Made by a program: the position numbers and the translations under genes. DNA of 59,048 nt from positions 1 through 59,048 of the forward strand of contig CAJURI010000007.1 in NCBI GenBank assembly GCA_910588795.1, in the 5' to 3' direction. The notes under the pieces were generated by a model, which saw only the letters and a list, made by a program, of their open reading frames with translations, was not told the origin of the DNA and did no database searches. The DNA is from an uncultured Duncaniella sp. (GTDB lineage: Bacteria > Bacteroidota > Bacteroidia > Bacteroidales > Muribaculaceae). The stretch's first letter is position 1. Every line of letters starts with the position of its first letter. Positions 45,301-51,671 of this stretch are shown here, one piece after another.

Positions 45301-45813
45301 GAGAGTGTAAGGGGTCATGCCCACATACTGCACCGTGAGCACAGGGTTCTCGCTGTCGATCTTGACGGAGAAATTGCCATCTATGTCAGTGACTGAGCCT
45401 GTGGTCGCGTCTTTCCCTTTTATGTTGATTATAGCACCTGTGAGCGGTTCACCCTCGTTGTCCTTCACGTTGCCTGTGACAGTGCAGGTGAGGCGCACGG
45501 GAGCCTCGCGCCCTATGGTGACTATGTTTTTGTTTATGCTGTAGGGCTCGCCTACCTTGGATGCCACCTGCCTGATGGCTTCGCTGGCCTTTTGTTCTGT
45601 CACCTTGAGTGTGATCCTTGGCCATTTGCGGGCTGACTCGCTTTTGTAGACGATGTTCAGTCCCGACTGTTTTTCAATTTCTTTCAACACCTGTTCGGCC
45701 GGCTGGTCGACGCAGTTGAGCGTTATCCTGGTGTCGGCTGACGGCGCAGCCATGGCTGCGAGGCAATAGAGCGACACCGCAACGCACACGATTGTGGCAA
45801 ATAACTTCCTCAT
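42349..45813 (-). CDS. SusC/RagA TonB-dependent outer-membrane transporter with STN domain
   Basis: A 1154-residue transporter. The signal peptide (MRKLFATIVCVAVSLYCLAA) is followed by an STN signalling domain (about 28-100), a CarboxypepD-regulatory-like domain (110-190), the plug (VVVTGYQTLSKERATGS from about 196) and a 22-strand barrel ending in YTIGISANF. The STN domain contacts a FecR-type anti-sigma factor, which fits the fecR gene just upstream and the sigma gene beyond it. Transport is energised by TonB-ExbBD. With the SusD gene it forms a bucket-type uptake complex. Confidence 0.95.
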   Translation of the reverse strand: MRKLFATIVCVAVSLYCLAAMAAPSADTRITLNCVDQPAEQVLKEIEKQSGLNIVYKSESARKWPRITLKVTEQKASEAIRQVASKVGEPYSINKNIVTIGREAPVRLTCTVTGNVKDNEGEPLTGAIINIKGKDATTGSVTDIDGNFSVKIDSENPVLTVQYVGMTPYTLNLTAANTSRPIDVTLSPNATMMSEVVVTGYQTLSKERATGSFSVVTPEKLQGKLQNGIMARLEGMVAGMKTVDGGTPEIRGISTINGTRTPLYVVDGIPYEGDLAAINPSEIVNVTVLKDATAASIYGARSANGVIVITTRSGEQGRTRVSYNGSVKFTPLPDRDYLNLTTSSELVDLQETLFKYPHSAYNPLTANTPMNEVYEVLHDYDAGRITQTEYNDRMNHYRSLNNYDQFKDRYVRSNRILQQHNISFSGGAGIYRYALSANYQKNYPYEKAQSDERIGFNLKNQFDFFKWMRVNLGVIQSNTSADYDNGFTGYGYLYSGASYKMLYNEDGTPAQWYSGKNQREIDRLNSLGLLDETFIPVNEDDKKHYYSQSKYQNINLNVRFNIIKGLNLDLMYQTENTNSYSKQYSKLESREVKSEINNATVINKDGTVTNHIPMGGKLAESWTRKNSYTMRAQLNFNRQFAELHDVQAIAGAERRKVTSDGTNVNKWGYDDTTLAFKYINELNLGQAVNGTESTNGNYYYRGPYDSFSSSENRYVSFYANASYTYNNLVTATGSIRVDKSNLFGTDPKWQNKPLWSAGLQYHALKNYKWINRLSLRATYGINGNVAKNSGPFMIAQTSSRPNSFTNDFYSYITTPPNPALRWEKTKVINLGVDFSVLNNRLNGSIEYYSKNTEDLLGDRQTDPTTGWGSLELNYGSMYNRGVELTLNSINYTNRDLEWTSSLVFSYNKNKLTHIENSGTSAIDYFYSLQNREGKPMNSLYSIRYAGLDSNGFPTAYKKDGTVVSSYRDLEADDLVWSGTTNPPYSAALTNRLTWKGFNLEFMFVYYGGHKLRDVAASYVWNRMPTLNYTGVMDRDRMNFWQNPGDEKNPDMAPAFLYGTSNTNSEYLWSAADKHIEKGDYIKLRNLIIGYSFPRQWISKAYLQGLRIDLQIQNLWYWAANKRDLDPEVWSGTSLSPSRGYHIPPTYTIGISANF

Positions 45814-45921
45814 AGAGCTGTGATTAGTAAATGATTGATGTATTTGAATTGATTTTTTGGTTTCTTTGTCATGCCTGTGTGGGATGATGCGCCGGTTGTG
45901 TGCGGCTGAATCGATATGGGG

Positions 45922-47091
45922 TCATTTCGACACCGTTATGATGCCGGAGGAGGCGGTTATCCTCAGCCCTGTTATGACTTCGATCGACTCGATGGTGGGC
46001 GCGAGGCTGTCGTAACGGTTGAAGCTGCCTGATATCTCCACATGCGAGTATTCCTCATCGCTGAATGTGACTTTCATGCCGTACCATTTGCCTATCACTG
46101 CCATGATCTTTCCGAGAGGCCAGCTTGAGAAGTCAATCCTTCCGGTGTTCCAGGCCTCATAGGGTGTGATGTCGACGTCGCTCACCGTGATGTCCCTGCC
46201 GTTTATCTCGGCTCCTTCTCCCGGTCTGAGCATGCATGTCTCGCCATGCGGTGTGGCTACGCCGACACTTCCCTTGACGAGCACCACCTCACAGCTGTCG
46301 GCTCCCGCCGGTGCCGATACGTTGAACTCGGTGCCGTAAACGGTGGTGGTGGCTGCCGCGGTGTGTACCGTGAAGCGGCAGGCCTCGCTCTTTGCGACTA
46401 TGAAATATGCTTCACCTTCCAGATACACGTCACGTGATCCGTCGGAAAATTTTTCGGGGTATATCAGCCTTGTGTTGCTTGCGAGATGCACTATCGAGCC
46501 GTCGGGGAGTGTGAGCCAGAATTCTTTGTCATAATAAGTCGTGACCTTTGTGGCATTGAGCATGTCGGCTACCACATCATTGTCCTTGACCCGGGTGTCA
46601 GGTGTTGTGGAGGTCTTTTGCCGTCCGGTATTTCCGGAGAGGCTTTTTGCCATGTTGTTCCCTTTCTCTATCACAGCTCCGGAGAGTCCGCTCTGCTCGC
46701 ATCTGGCCATGGCCTGAGATATCTCCTCGCTTATGTCGGGAGGTGTGATCCGCATCGGATCGTTATAGAGGTAAGCTGCCAGAGATATCAGCAATGCGAT
46801 AATGGCGGCAGCCGATGTCCATGCCAGCCAGTGTCTATTGCGTTTTTTGTAATCGGGGGGGGTAATTTGCTGTATATTAGATACTTGTGCTACATGCCGC
46901 CATGCCCGCGACGTATTGAAGCGGTCCATCTCCTTGATCTGGGAATCAATGTATTCAGGATCTCTGAGCTGGCTGAGCAGTTCTTCCTCCCCATCCTCTG
47001 TGCAGACTGCAGGATTATTGTCCTGATTGCTGTCATTTTTGTTTGTAAGGCGTCTGAAAAGATGATCTGAGTATTTGACTGGATCTTTCAT
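45922..47091 (-). CDS. FecR-type anti-sigma factor
   Basis: A 389-residue single-pass membrane protein. A cytoplasmic N-terminus of about 85 residues (binds the ECF sigma factor) is followed by a membrane helix (about 88-109, WLAWTSAAAIIALLISLAAY). A periplasmic FecR domain comes next (LPDGSIVHLASNTRLIYPEKF ... REVYLEGEAYFIVA-type block seen as RDVYLEGEAYFIVA), then a DUF4974-type C-terminal domain (GKIMAVIGKWYGMKVTFSDEE) that receives the signal from the SusC STN domain. It precedes susC on the same strand by 108 bp. Confidence 0.92.
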   Translation of the reverse strand: MKDPVKYSDHLFRRLTNKNDSNQDNNPAVCTEDGEEELLSQLRDPEYIDSQIKEMDRFNTSRAWRHVAQVSNIQQITPPDYKKRNRHWLAWTSAAAIIALLISLAAYLYNDPMRITPPDISEEISQAMARCEQSGLSGAVIEKGNNMAKSLSGNTGRQKTSTTPDTRVKDNDVVADMLNATKVTTYYDKEFWLTLPDGSIVHLASNTRLIYPEKFSDGSRDVYLEGEAYFIVAKSEACRFTVHTAAATTTVYGTEFNVSAPAGADSCEVVLVKGSVGVATPHGETCMLRPGEGAEINGRDITVSDVDITPYEAWNTGRIDFSSWPLGKIMAVIGKWYGMKVTFSDEEYSHVEISGSFNRYDSLAPTIESIEVITGLRITASSGIITVSK

Positions 47092-47129
47092 GGTTGTATC
47101 GTTCTATTATCTTATACCGGATTTTTAAC

Positions 47130-47137
47130 CAAAAGTA
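47130..47137 (-). promoter_or_regulatory. Probable -7 box of the fecR-susCD operon
   Basis: Reads TACTTTTG on the minus strand, 38 bp upstream of fecR. The stop codon of a 41-codon minus-strand frame (47138-47263) lies directly next to it. The divergent sigma gene has the same TACTTTTG box. Confidence 0.55.
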
Positions 47138-47308
47138 TTATTCATAAAATAAAAAATGATAAAAAATTTTCATCTCGCCCTGCTCCTCAGTCGTGTACAT
47201 CAAGTACACTCCTTCGTCACATTTCGAAAACCGGCTCAAGCTATGCGACCCTATCGGCAACATTTATTATTAAACAAACTCTAAGCAACCCCTAAACCAA
47301 ACTCTAAG
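47138..47308. repeat. Repeat-like intergenic sequence between fecR and the sigma gene
   Basis: It contains an open minus-strand frame of 41 codons (47138-47263: begins MLPIGSHSLSRFSKC), a 6-bp inverted repeat GTGTAC-N5-GTACAC (47193-47209), and two direct copies of CAAACTCTAAG (47275-47285 and 47298-47308). The composite structure suggests a dispersed intergenic element or regulatory block. The peptide is not recognised and is not called as a gene. Confidence 0.45.
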
Positions 47309-47343
47309 TGATCCGACGTTTTTGCTAATTATTCAGCTGAAAA

Positions 47344-47375
47344 TTTGTGGGGAAACAATATATTCAATACTTTTG
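47344..47375 (+). promoter_or_regulatory. Promoter of the ECF sigma gene
   Basis: TTTG (47344-47347), a 20-bp spacer and TACTTTTG (47368-47375), a perfect consensus match, 18 bp before the ATG. The leader must be only about 10 nt. Confidence 0.82.
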
Positions 47376-47392
47376 GCATACAGTTTACACTT

Positions 47393-47917
47393 ATGGAAGA
47401 ATATTTCCGGAAATATTACCAGTCCTTATGCTACTTTGCGGTTAATTTGGTGCATGACAGAGATCTGTGTGAGGATATTGTGCAGGAGGTTTTTGTAAGG
47501 GTCATAACGTCAGGCATGGTGTTTGAGTCCGAGCTGCATTTCCGGCAGTATGTCTATGCAGCTGTGCGCAACCATTGCATAGACCATATCAACGAGTCGC
47601 AAAGAGTGTGCAAAGTGACGCTCGGCGATGCGGATACAGCGGATGTGCCGTCGCCCGACTATTGTGACCGTTCCATAGTGAGAGCCGAAATCATACGCAT
47701 GGTGCGCGAGGCCATCGATTCGTTGCCGCCGCGCTACCGGCAGGTGTTTCGCATGGCATATATCGATAAGATGGACAGCGGGGAGATCGCCGAGGCTCTC
47801 GGCATAAGCATAAATACTGTGAAGGTGATACGACAACGGGCCAAAAACCGCATGAGAGAGATGCTGAGCGATTTCTATCCACTGTTTTTTATACTTGTGG
47901 ACCAGCTATACCGGTAG
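47393..47917 (+). CDS. ECF RNA polymerase sigma-70 factor
   Basis: A 174-residue extracytoplasmic-function sigma factor. Region 2 is DLCEDIVQEVFVRV with its DNA-melting helix (FRQYVYAAVRNHCIDHI); region 4 is LPPRYRQVFRMAYIDKMDSGEIAEALGISINTVKVIRQRAKNRMREML, a complete helix-turn-helix. ATG at 47393 is supported by the consensus promoter immediately upstream; a frame from 47345 starts within the promoter. It is divergent from the fecR-susCD operon instead of upstream in the same operon, the more usual arrangement. It should activate the susCD operon when FecR is signalled. Confidence 0.92.
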   Translation: MEEYFRKYYQSLCYFAVNLVHDRDLCEDIVQEVFVRVITSGMVFESELHFRQYVYAAVRNHCIDHINESQRVCKVTLGDADTADVPSPDYCDRSIVRAEIIRMVREAIDSLPPRYRQVFRMAYIDKMDSGEIAEALGISINTVKVIRQRAKNRMREMLSDFYPLFFILVDQLYR

Positions 47918-47945
47918 AATGTGTTGATCGGTTTGGTAGAGGGAT

Positions 47946-47979
47946 AAAAAAACGCTCCTTTCTGCATTGAGAAGGAACG
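47946..47979 (-). terminator. Intrinsic terminator of the 35-codon gene
   Basis: On the minus strand CGTTCCTTCT pairs with AGAAAGGAGCG (one bulged A) around a 6-nt loop and is followed by seven T residues (plus-strand A-run at 47946-47952). Confidence 0.75.
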
Positions 47980-48028
47980 CAAGGTGTTTTGTCAGTCAGC
48001 CCCCGGAGATCCGGGAGGAGCCTGAGGA

Positions 48029-48136
48029 TCATTTCTCGTTGGCGCGGTTGGCTTCTTCGAGATAGACCTCTGCACGGGCCATGCAATAGCTGGCGGTGCG
48101 ATACAGTTTAGCTGCTTTCTTAAGAATGTCAGTCAT
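48029..48136 (-). CDS. Small conserved-type protein of 35 residues
   Basis: A 35-residue open frame (MTDILKKAAKLYRTASYCMA ... ANRANEK), mostly one amphipathic helix of basic and acidic residues. It is called because it has all parts of a gene: a -7-type box TAACTTTG on the minus strand at 48211-48218, a start after an A/T-rich leader, a codon choice like the core genes and an intrinsic terminator 50 bp beyond the stop. The function is unknown. It could instead be part of a small RNA whose terminator is the one at 47946-47979. Confidence 0.6.
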   Translation of the reverse strand: MTDILKKAAKLYRTASYCMARAEVYLEEANRANEK

Positions 48137-48210
48137 AATAAAATAATTAAAAAAACGAACCTTATTTTACCTTATTGATAACTTTCTTGTCTCTTGTCTT
48201 AAAAACGCTG

Positions 48211-48218
48211 CAAAGTTA
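48211..48218 (-). promoter_or_regulatory. Probable -7 box of the 35-codon gene
   Basis: Reads TAACTTTG on the minus strand, 75 bp upstream of the start; no -33 box is obvious. Confidence 0.45.
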
Positions 48219-48332
48219 CAAAATGTTTTTGAATTATGTTGTATAACATAAAATTTTTGAGCGATATTCCTGTTTTTCATGTTTTCTGAACTAAAAAGAC
48301 TGGATGTAGGACAGCTCAAAAATCCACATCCG

Positions 48333-48364
48333 ATTGCGTAATATATTAATATTGCGTATCTTTG
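48333..48364 (+). promoter_or_regulatory. Promoter of the second sulfatase-fold transferase gene
   Basis: ATTG (48333-48336, one mismatch), a 20-bp spacer and TATCTTTG (48357-48364), 55 bp before the start codon. Confidence 0.65.
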
Positions 48365-48419
48365 CGACAAATCTATGATAAAAGATTGCAGTCCATCCGG
48401 GAATATAATCAATTGAAAA

Positions 48420-49997
48420 ATGACAACCAGGTCATCGGTTAAGGAGCCGGACATACATTATAGCAAGACCAAAAGAATACCGTACTTGTATTTTTGGGCA
48501 GGTACGGCATTGTTTTATTCGCTCGTATTTACTACTGTCGACTTTATCGGTAATCCTTATTCGGGGGTTGCCGGATTTCTTAACCTGCTCATGCAATGGT
48601 GTGTAGTGGCGGTCTCTGCGTCAGGTGTGATAGGACTTATAGGCATAAACAGATATGTGTTTTCGGTGGCTTTCCCGGTGCTTATGGCCATGTCGGCGGC
48701 TTTGGGGTATTTTAAGCTGACTATGGGGGTGGCGCTGACACCGATGTGCATAGAGCTTGCATTGGTCAACAATCTAAATGTATGGGGCACGGTGATGAGT
48801 GTGTGTCTTGCAATGTGCCTGGCCGTTTCTGTTGTCGCGTCTGTCATAGTGGTTGTATTCCGTTGGAGATATGTGGCTGAAAGGCATCATGCCGTATATG
48901 CTGTAGTCTCTGTTTTGATAATTGCTGGGGCGATACATATCGCACGCATAAAGGCTCCTGTGATGGGCAGGATGCCTTATGTGTTCTACTATTCTGTCAA
49001 GGAATATTGGTGCAACAGGACTGTGGTTCAGCATGAAAGAAGTACGTTTGACAATACTGAGGTTAGTGTGCCGGAGGTGTCCCCGGATGTGGTGGTTGTA
49101 ATAGGGGAATCCCTGAGGTCGGACCATGTGCCGATGAACGGTTATAGCCGCAACACTATGCCGCGGTTGAGTGCTGACAGCAATCTCATATCATTTGCAC
49201 ATGTCTTTTCAGAGCCGTGGTGTACTCATACGAGCGTGCCCCGTATAATGACCCGTGCTGATTCTGTCAATCCTGATATAGCGTATAAAGAACAGTCGTT
49301 CATCACTCTGTTTAAGAGGGCCGGGTATCACACGGTGTGGCTTTCTAATCAGGATGCTAATTCTACGTATGTCTACTTTATGCATGAGGCAGATTCTCTT
49401 GTGATGGGAAATCCTGCCAAATCAATGTACAATTTTGATAAATGGCTGGATGCCGAGCTTGTTCCCGACATACATTCATTATTGAACAGCCACGCGGATA
49501 GGAATAAGCTTATGGTGATCCACAGCATAGGGTCGCATTGGTGGTACAGGTCTCATTATCCTGACTCTTTGGCTCTCTTTAAGCCGGAGACCGACAGCAG
49601 GGTGATATCGGAGCTCTCTCGTGAGCAGATAATCAATTCCTACGACAATACTATCCTGGCTACAGACGATTTTTTATGGAAGGTGATTGATTGCCTAAGA
49701 GACAGGAACGCCGTACTCATATATATATCCGACCATGGCGAGGCGTTGGGAGAGGACGGGAATTATATGCATGCAAATGATTTCCCGGAATTGCATAACC
49801 CGGCTTGCCTTGTGTGGTGCTCGGAGAGATACGCCCGGTTGTATCCTCATCGGGTATATGCATTGGAGAAGAACAGTGCCATGTACTGGTCGACGGATGC
49901 CATATTTCATTCTGTGGCGGAAGCTGCCGGTATAGAAAGTGATGTGGTGGTAAATAACCAAAGTTTTTTCAGCTATGGAGAGGATAGGATGGATTGA
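48420..49997 (+). CDS. Sulfatase-fold membrane transferase (phosphoethanolamine transferase type), second copy
   Basis: A 525-residue protein with about five N-terminal membrane helices and a periplasmic sulfatase-fold domain. Motifs: VVVIGESLRSDHVPMNGYSRNTMP, the nucleophile-region CTHTSVPRIMTR (Thr269 or Thr271 as candidate), HSIGSHWWYRSHYP and YISDHGEALGED. It is a distant paralogue of the protein at 25602. The downstream acyltransferase gene overlaps by 23 bases, so the two are cotranslated and probably modify the same surface glycan or lipid (inference). Confidence 0.82.
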   Translation: MTTRSSVKEPDIHYSKTKRIPYLYFWAGTALFYSLVFTTVDFIGNPYSGVAGFLNLLMQWCVVAVSASGVIGLIGINRYVFSVAFPVLMAMSAALGYFKLTMGVALTPMCIELALVNNLNVWGTVMSVCLAMCLAVSVVASVIVVVFRWRYVAERHHAVYAVVSVLIIAGAIHIARIKAPVMGRMPYVFYYSVKEYWCNRTVVQHERSTFDNTEVSVPEVSPDVVVVIGESLRSDHVPMNGYSRNTMPRLSADSNLISFAHVFSEPWCTHTSVPRIMTRADSVNPDIAYKEQSFITLFKRAGYHTVWLSNQDANSTYVYFMHEADSLVMGNPAKSMYNFDKWLDAELVPDIHSLLNSHADRNKLMVIHSIGSHWWYRSHYPDSLALFKPETDSRVISELSREQIINSYDNTILATDDFLWKVIDCLRDRNAVLIYISDHGEALGEDGNYMHANDFPELHNPACLVWCSERYARLYPHRVYALEKNSAMYWSTDAIFHSVAEAAGIESDVVVNNQSFFSYGEDRMD

Positions 49998-50985
49998 TTA
50001 TGCTAAGTCGACAGGGATATTTCTCGTGGTGCTTCTGCATACTCATTGCACATATGCGACTACGAGCATTCTGAGTGCGTTCAGGCTGCCGTTGTTCTTT
50101 TTCATATCCGGGTTCCTGTTTTCGTATAGAAACAATCCCGGTTACAAGGGGTTTGCCTATAAGCGATTCAGGCAATTGGTTTTCCCGTATTTGTGGATCA
50201 ATCTGTTATCGTATGTGGCATGGCTTCTGGTACTGAGGCATTTCGGCAATGATGCCGGCGATTCTGTTGCATGGCATGAGCCGTTGTGGGCTATTGTCGC
50301 AGGAATACCTCCGGGACTTGTGCATGATATACCCTTGTGGTCTTTGCTGTGTTTCTTTGTGGTGGAGATGATATATTATCCTTTAAGGAAAAAGACGGGA
50401 CCGGGATTGTTGATTGCCGTTGCAGCCTGGATGGTGAGTTATTTAAATTGCGAATATAATTCGGAGCATGTGTCGACACTGCCGTTTTGCCTTGGCCCTG
50501 CATTCGCCGCATTGGGGTTCTATGCATTCGGTAATTATGTGAGAGACAATTCCTGTCGGTTCGGCTTTATGCTCCGACCGCACCTTTTGACTCTTTCGGT
50601 GTCATTAGTGGCCCTGCTGGCTCTTTGGTGGCATAATTCCACGATCCAGTTCTTCATCTGCGATTATGGTAACTATCCGTTGTTTGTTCTTGAGGGTATT
50701 TTCGGTATTGCAGTGATGATACAAGTGTGTATGTATCTGTGTGAGTGGCTCGGAGATAATGGATTTGTCAGATTTGTTTCAAACGGGACTCTGATAATCT
50801 GTGGATTTCATCTGATGATGTTTTCTCTCATAAAGGGGGTTATGTGGTTTGGATTTCATGTCGATCCACAGATGCTTACATGCAATTTTGAGAGAGGATT
50901 ACTGTTTTCGGTTGTAGCGTTTTCATTATGCCTGCCGTTAATATATGTAATAAATCGACATTTAAGATTTTTGGTCGGGAAATGA
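49975..50985 (+). CDS. Acyltransferase family 3 membrane protein
   Basis: A 336-residue, ten-helix protein of the acyltransferase-3 family, which O-acetylates sugars of surface polysaccharides. The family signature is at the N-terminus: IDYAKSTGIFLVVLLHTHCTY with catalytic His, then LPLFFFISGFLFSYRNN. It overlaps the preceding transferase gene by 23 bp. The acceptor cannot be inferred. The base composition is A/T-rich toward the 3' end. Confidence 0.82.
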   Translation: MERIGWIDYAKSTGIFLVVLLHTHCTYATTSILSAFRLPLFFFISGFLFSYRNNPGYKGFAYKRFRQLVFPYLWINLLSYVAWLLVLRHFGNDAGDSVAWHEPLWAIVAGIPPGLVHDIPLWSLLCFFVVEMIYYPLRKKTGPGLLIAVAAWMVSYLNCEYNSEHVSTLPFCLGPAFAALGFYAFGNYVRDNSCRFGFMLRPHLLTLSVSLVALLALWWHNSTIQFFICDYGNYPLFVLEGIFGIAVMIQVCMYLCEWLGDNGFVRFVSNGTLIICGFHLMMFSLIKGVMWFGFHVDPQMLTCNFERGLLFSVVAFSLCLPLIYVINRHLRFLVGK

Positions 50986-50999
50986 TTATAGATTATGAT

Positions 51000-51029
51000 A
51001 TTGTATGAAATAAAATTTCGCTATTTTTG
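51000..51029 (+). promoter_or_regulatory. Promoter of rdgB
   Basis: ATTG (51000-51003) and TATTTTTG (51022-51029) with an 18-bp spacer; the -7 box is exact and the -33 box weak and slightly close. Confidence 0.55.
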
Positions 51030-51084
51030 TGATAGAAATTTTTAGTGCTTCAATAATTGATCACAAGATGCGTTATATTACAAT

Positions 51085-51663
51085 ATGCAGGAAATAGTAT
51101 TTGCGACAAACAATCAGCATAAGCTTGATGAGATACGCCGTATTGTCGGCGACAGGTTCCGAGTGCTCTCATTGTCGGATATAGGTTGCCATGAGGATAT
51201 TCCCGAGACGGCGGAGACTCTTGAGGGAAACGCCTGGCAGAAGGCTCGTTATGTAAAGGAGCATTACGGATATGACTGTTTTGCCGATGATACGGGACTG
51301 ATGGTCGATGCGCTTGGTGGCGCGCCGGGAGTGTATTCGGCGCGTTATGCAGGTCCCGGTCATGACAGCAAGGCCAATATGAGTCTTCTGCTGAAAAACA
51401 TGGAGGGGACGGATGTGCGCACGGCTCGTTTTGTGACTGTCATAGCTTTGATCCTTGACGGCAAGGAGATGTCGTTCTGCGGCAAGGTCGAGGGTGAGAT
51501 ACTTCATTGTCCGGAAGGCGAGGGCGGATTCGGATATGATCCGGTGTTCCGACCTGAAGGAGAGGAGCATTCGTTCGCCATGATGAGTTCTGATGCCAAG
51601 AATGCCATAAGTCACCGCGGACGCGCCACTGCGATGCTTCTTGACTATCTGAATTCCATTTAG
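51085..51663 (+). CDS. rdgB: dITP/XTP pyrophosphatase (RdgB/HAM1 family)
   Basis: A 192-residue house-cleaning enzyme that hydrolyses non-canonical purine nucleoside triphosphates (dITP, ITP, XTP) to monophosphates, preventing their incorporation in DNA and RNA. The substrate motif FATNNQHKLDEIRRI at the N-terminus, FADDTGLMVDALGGAPGVYSARYAG and the C-terminal SHRGRA are complete. Length is normal. It is 8 bp upstream of the porZ-like gene, in one operon. Confidence 0.95.
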   Translation: MQEIVFATNNQHKLDEIRRIVGDRFRVLSLSDIGCHEDIPETAETLEGNAWQKARYVKEHYGYDCFADDTGLMVDALGGAPGVYSARYAGPGHDSKANMSLLLKNMEGTDVRTARFVTVIALILDGKEMSFCGKVEGEILHCPEGEGGFGYDPVFRPEGEEHSFAMMSSDAKNAISHRGRATAMLLDYLNSI

Positions 51664-51671
51664 AAGGTGAT

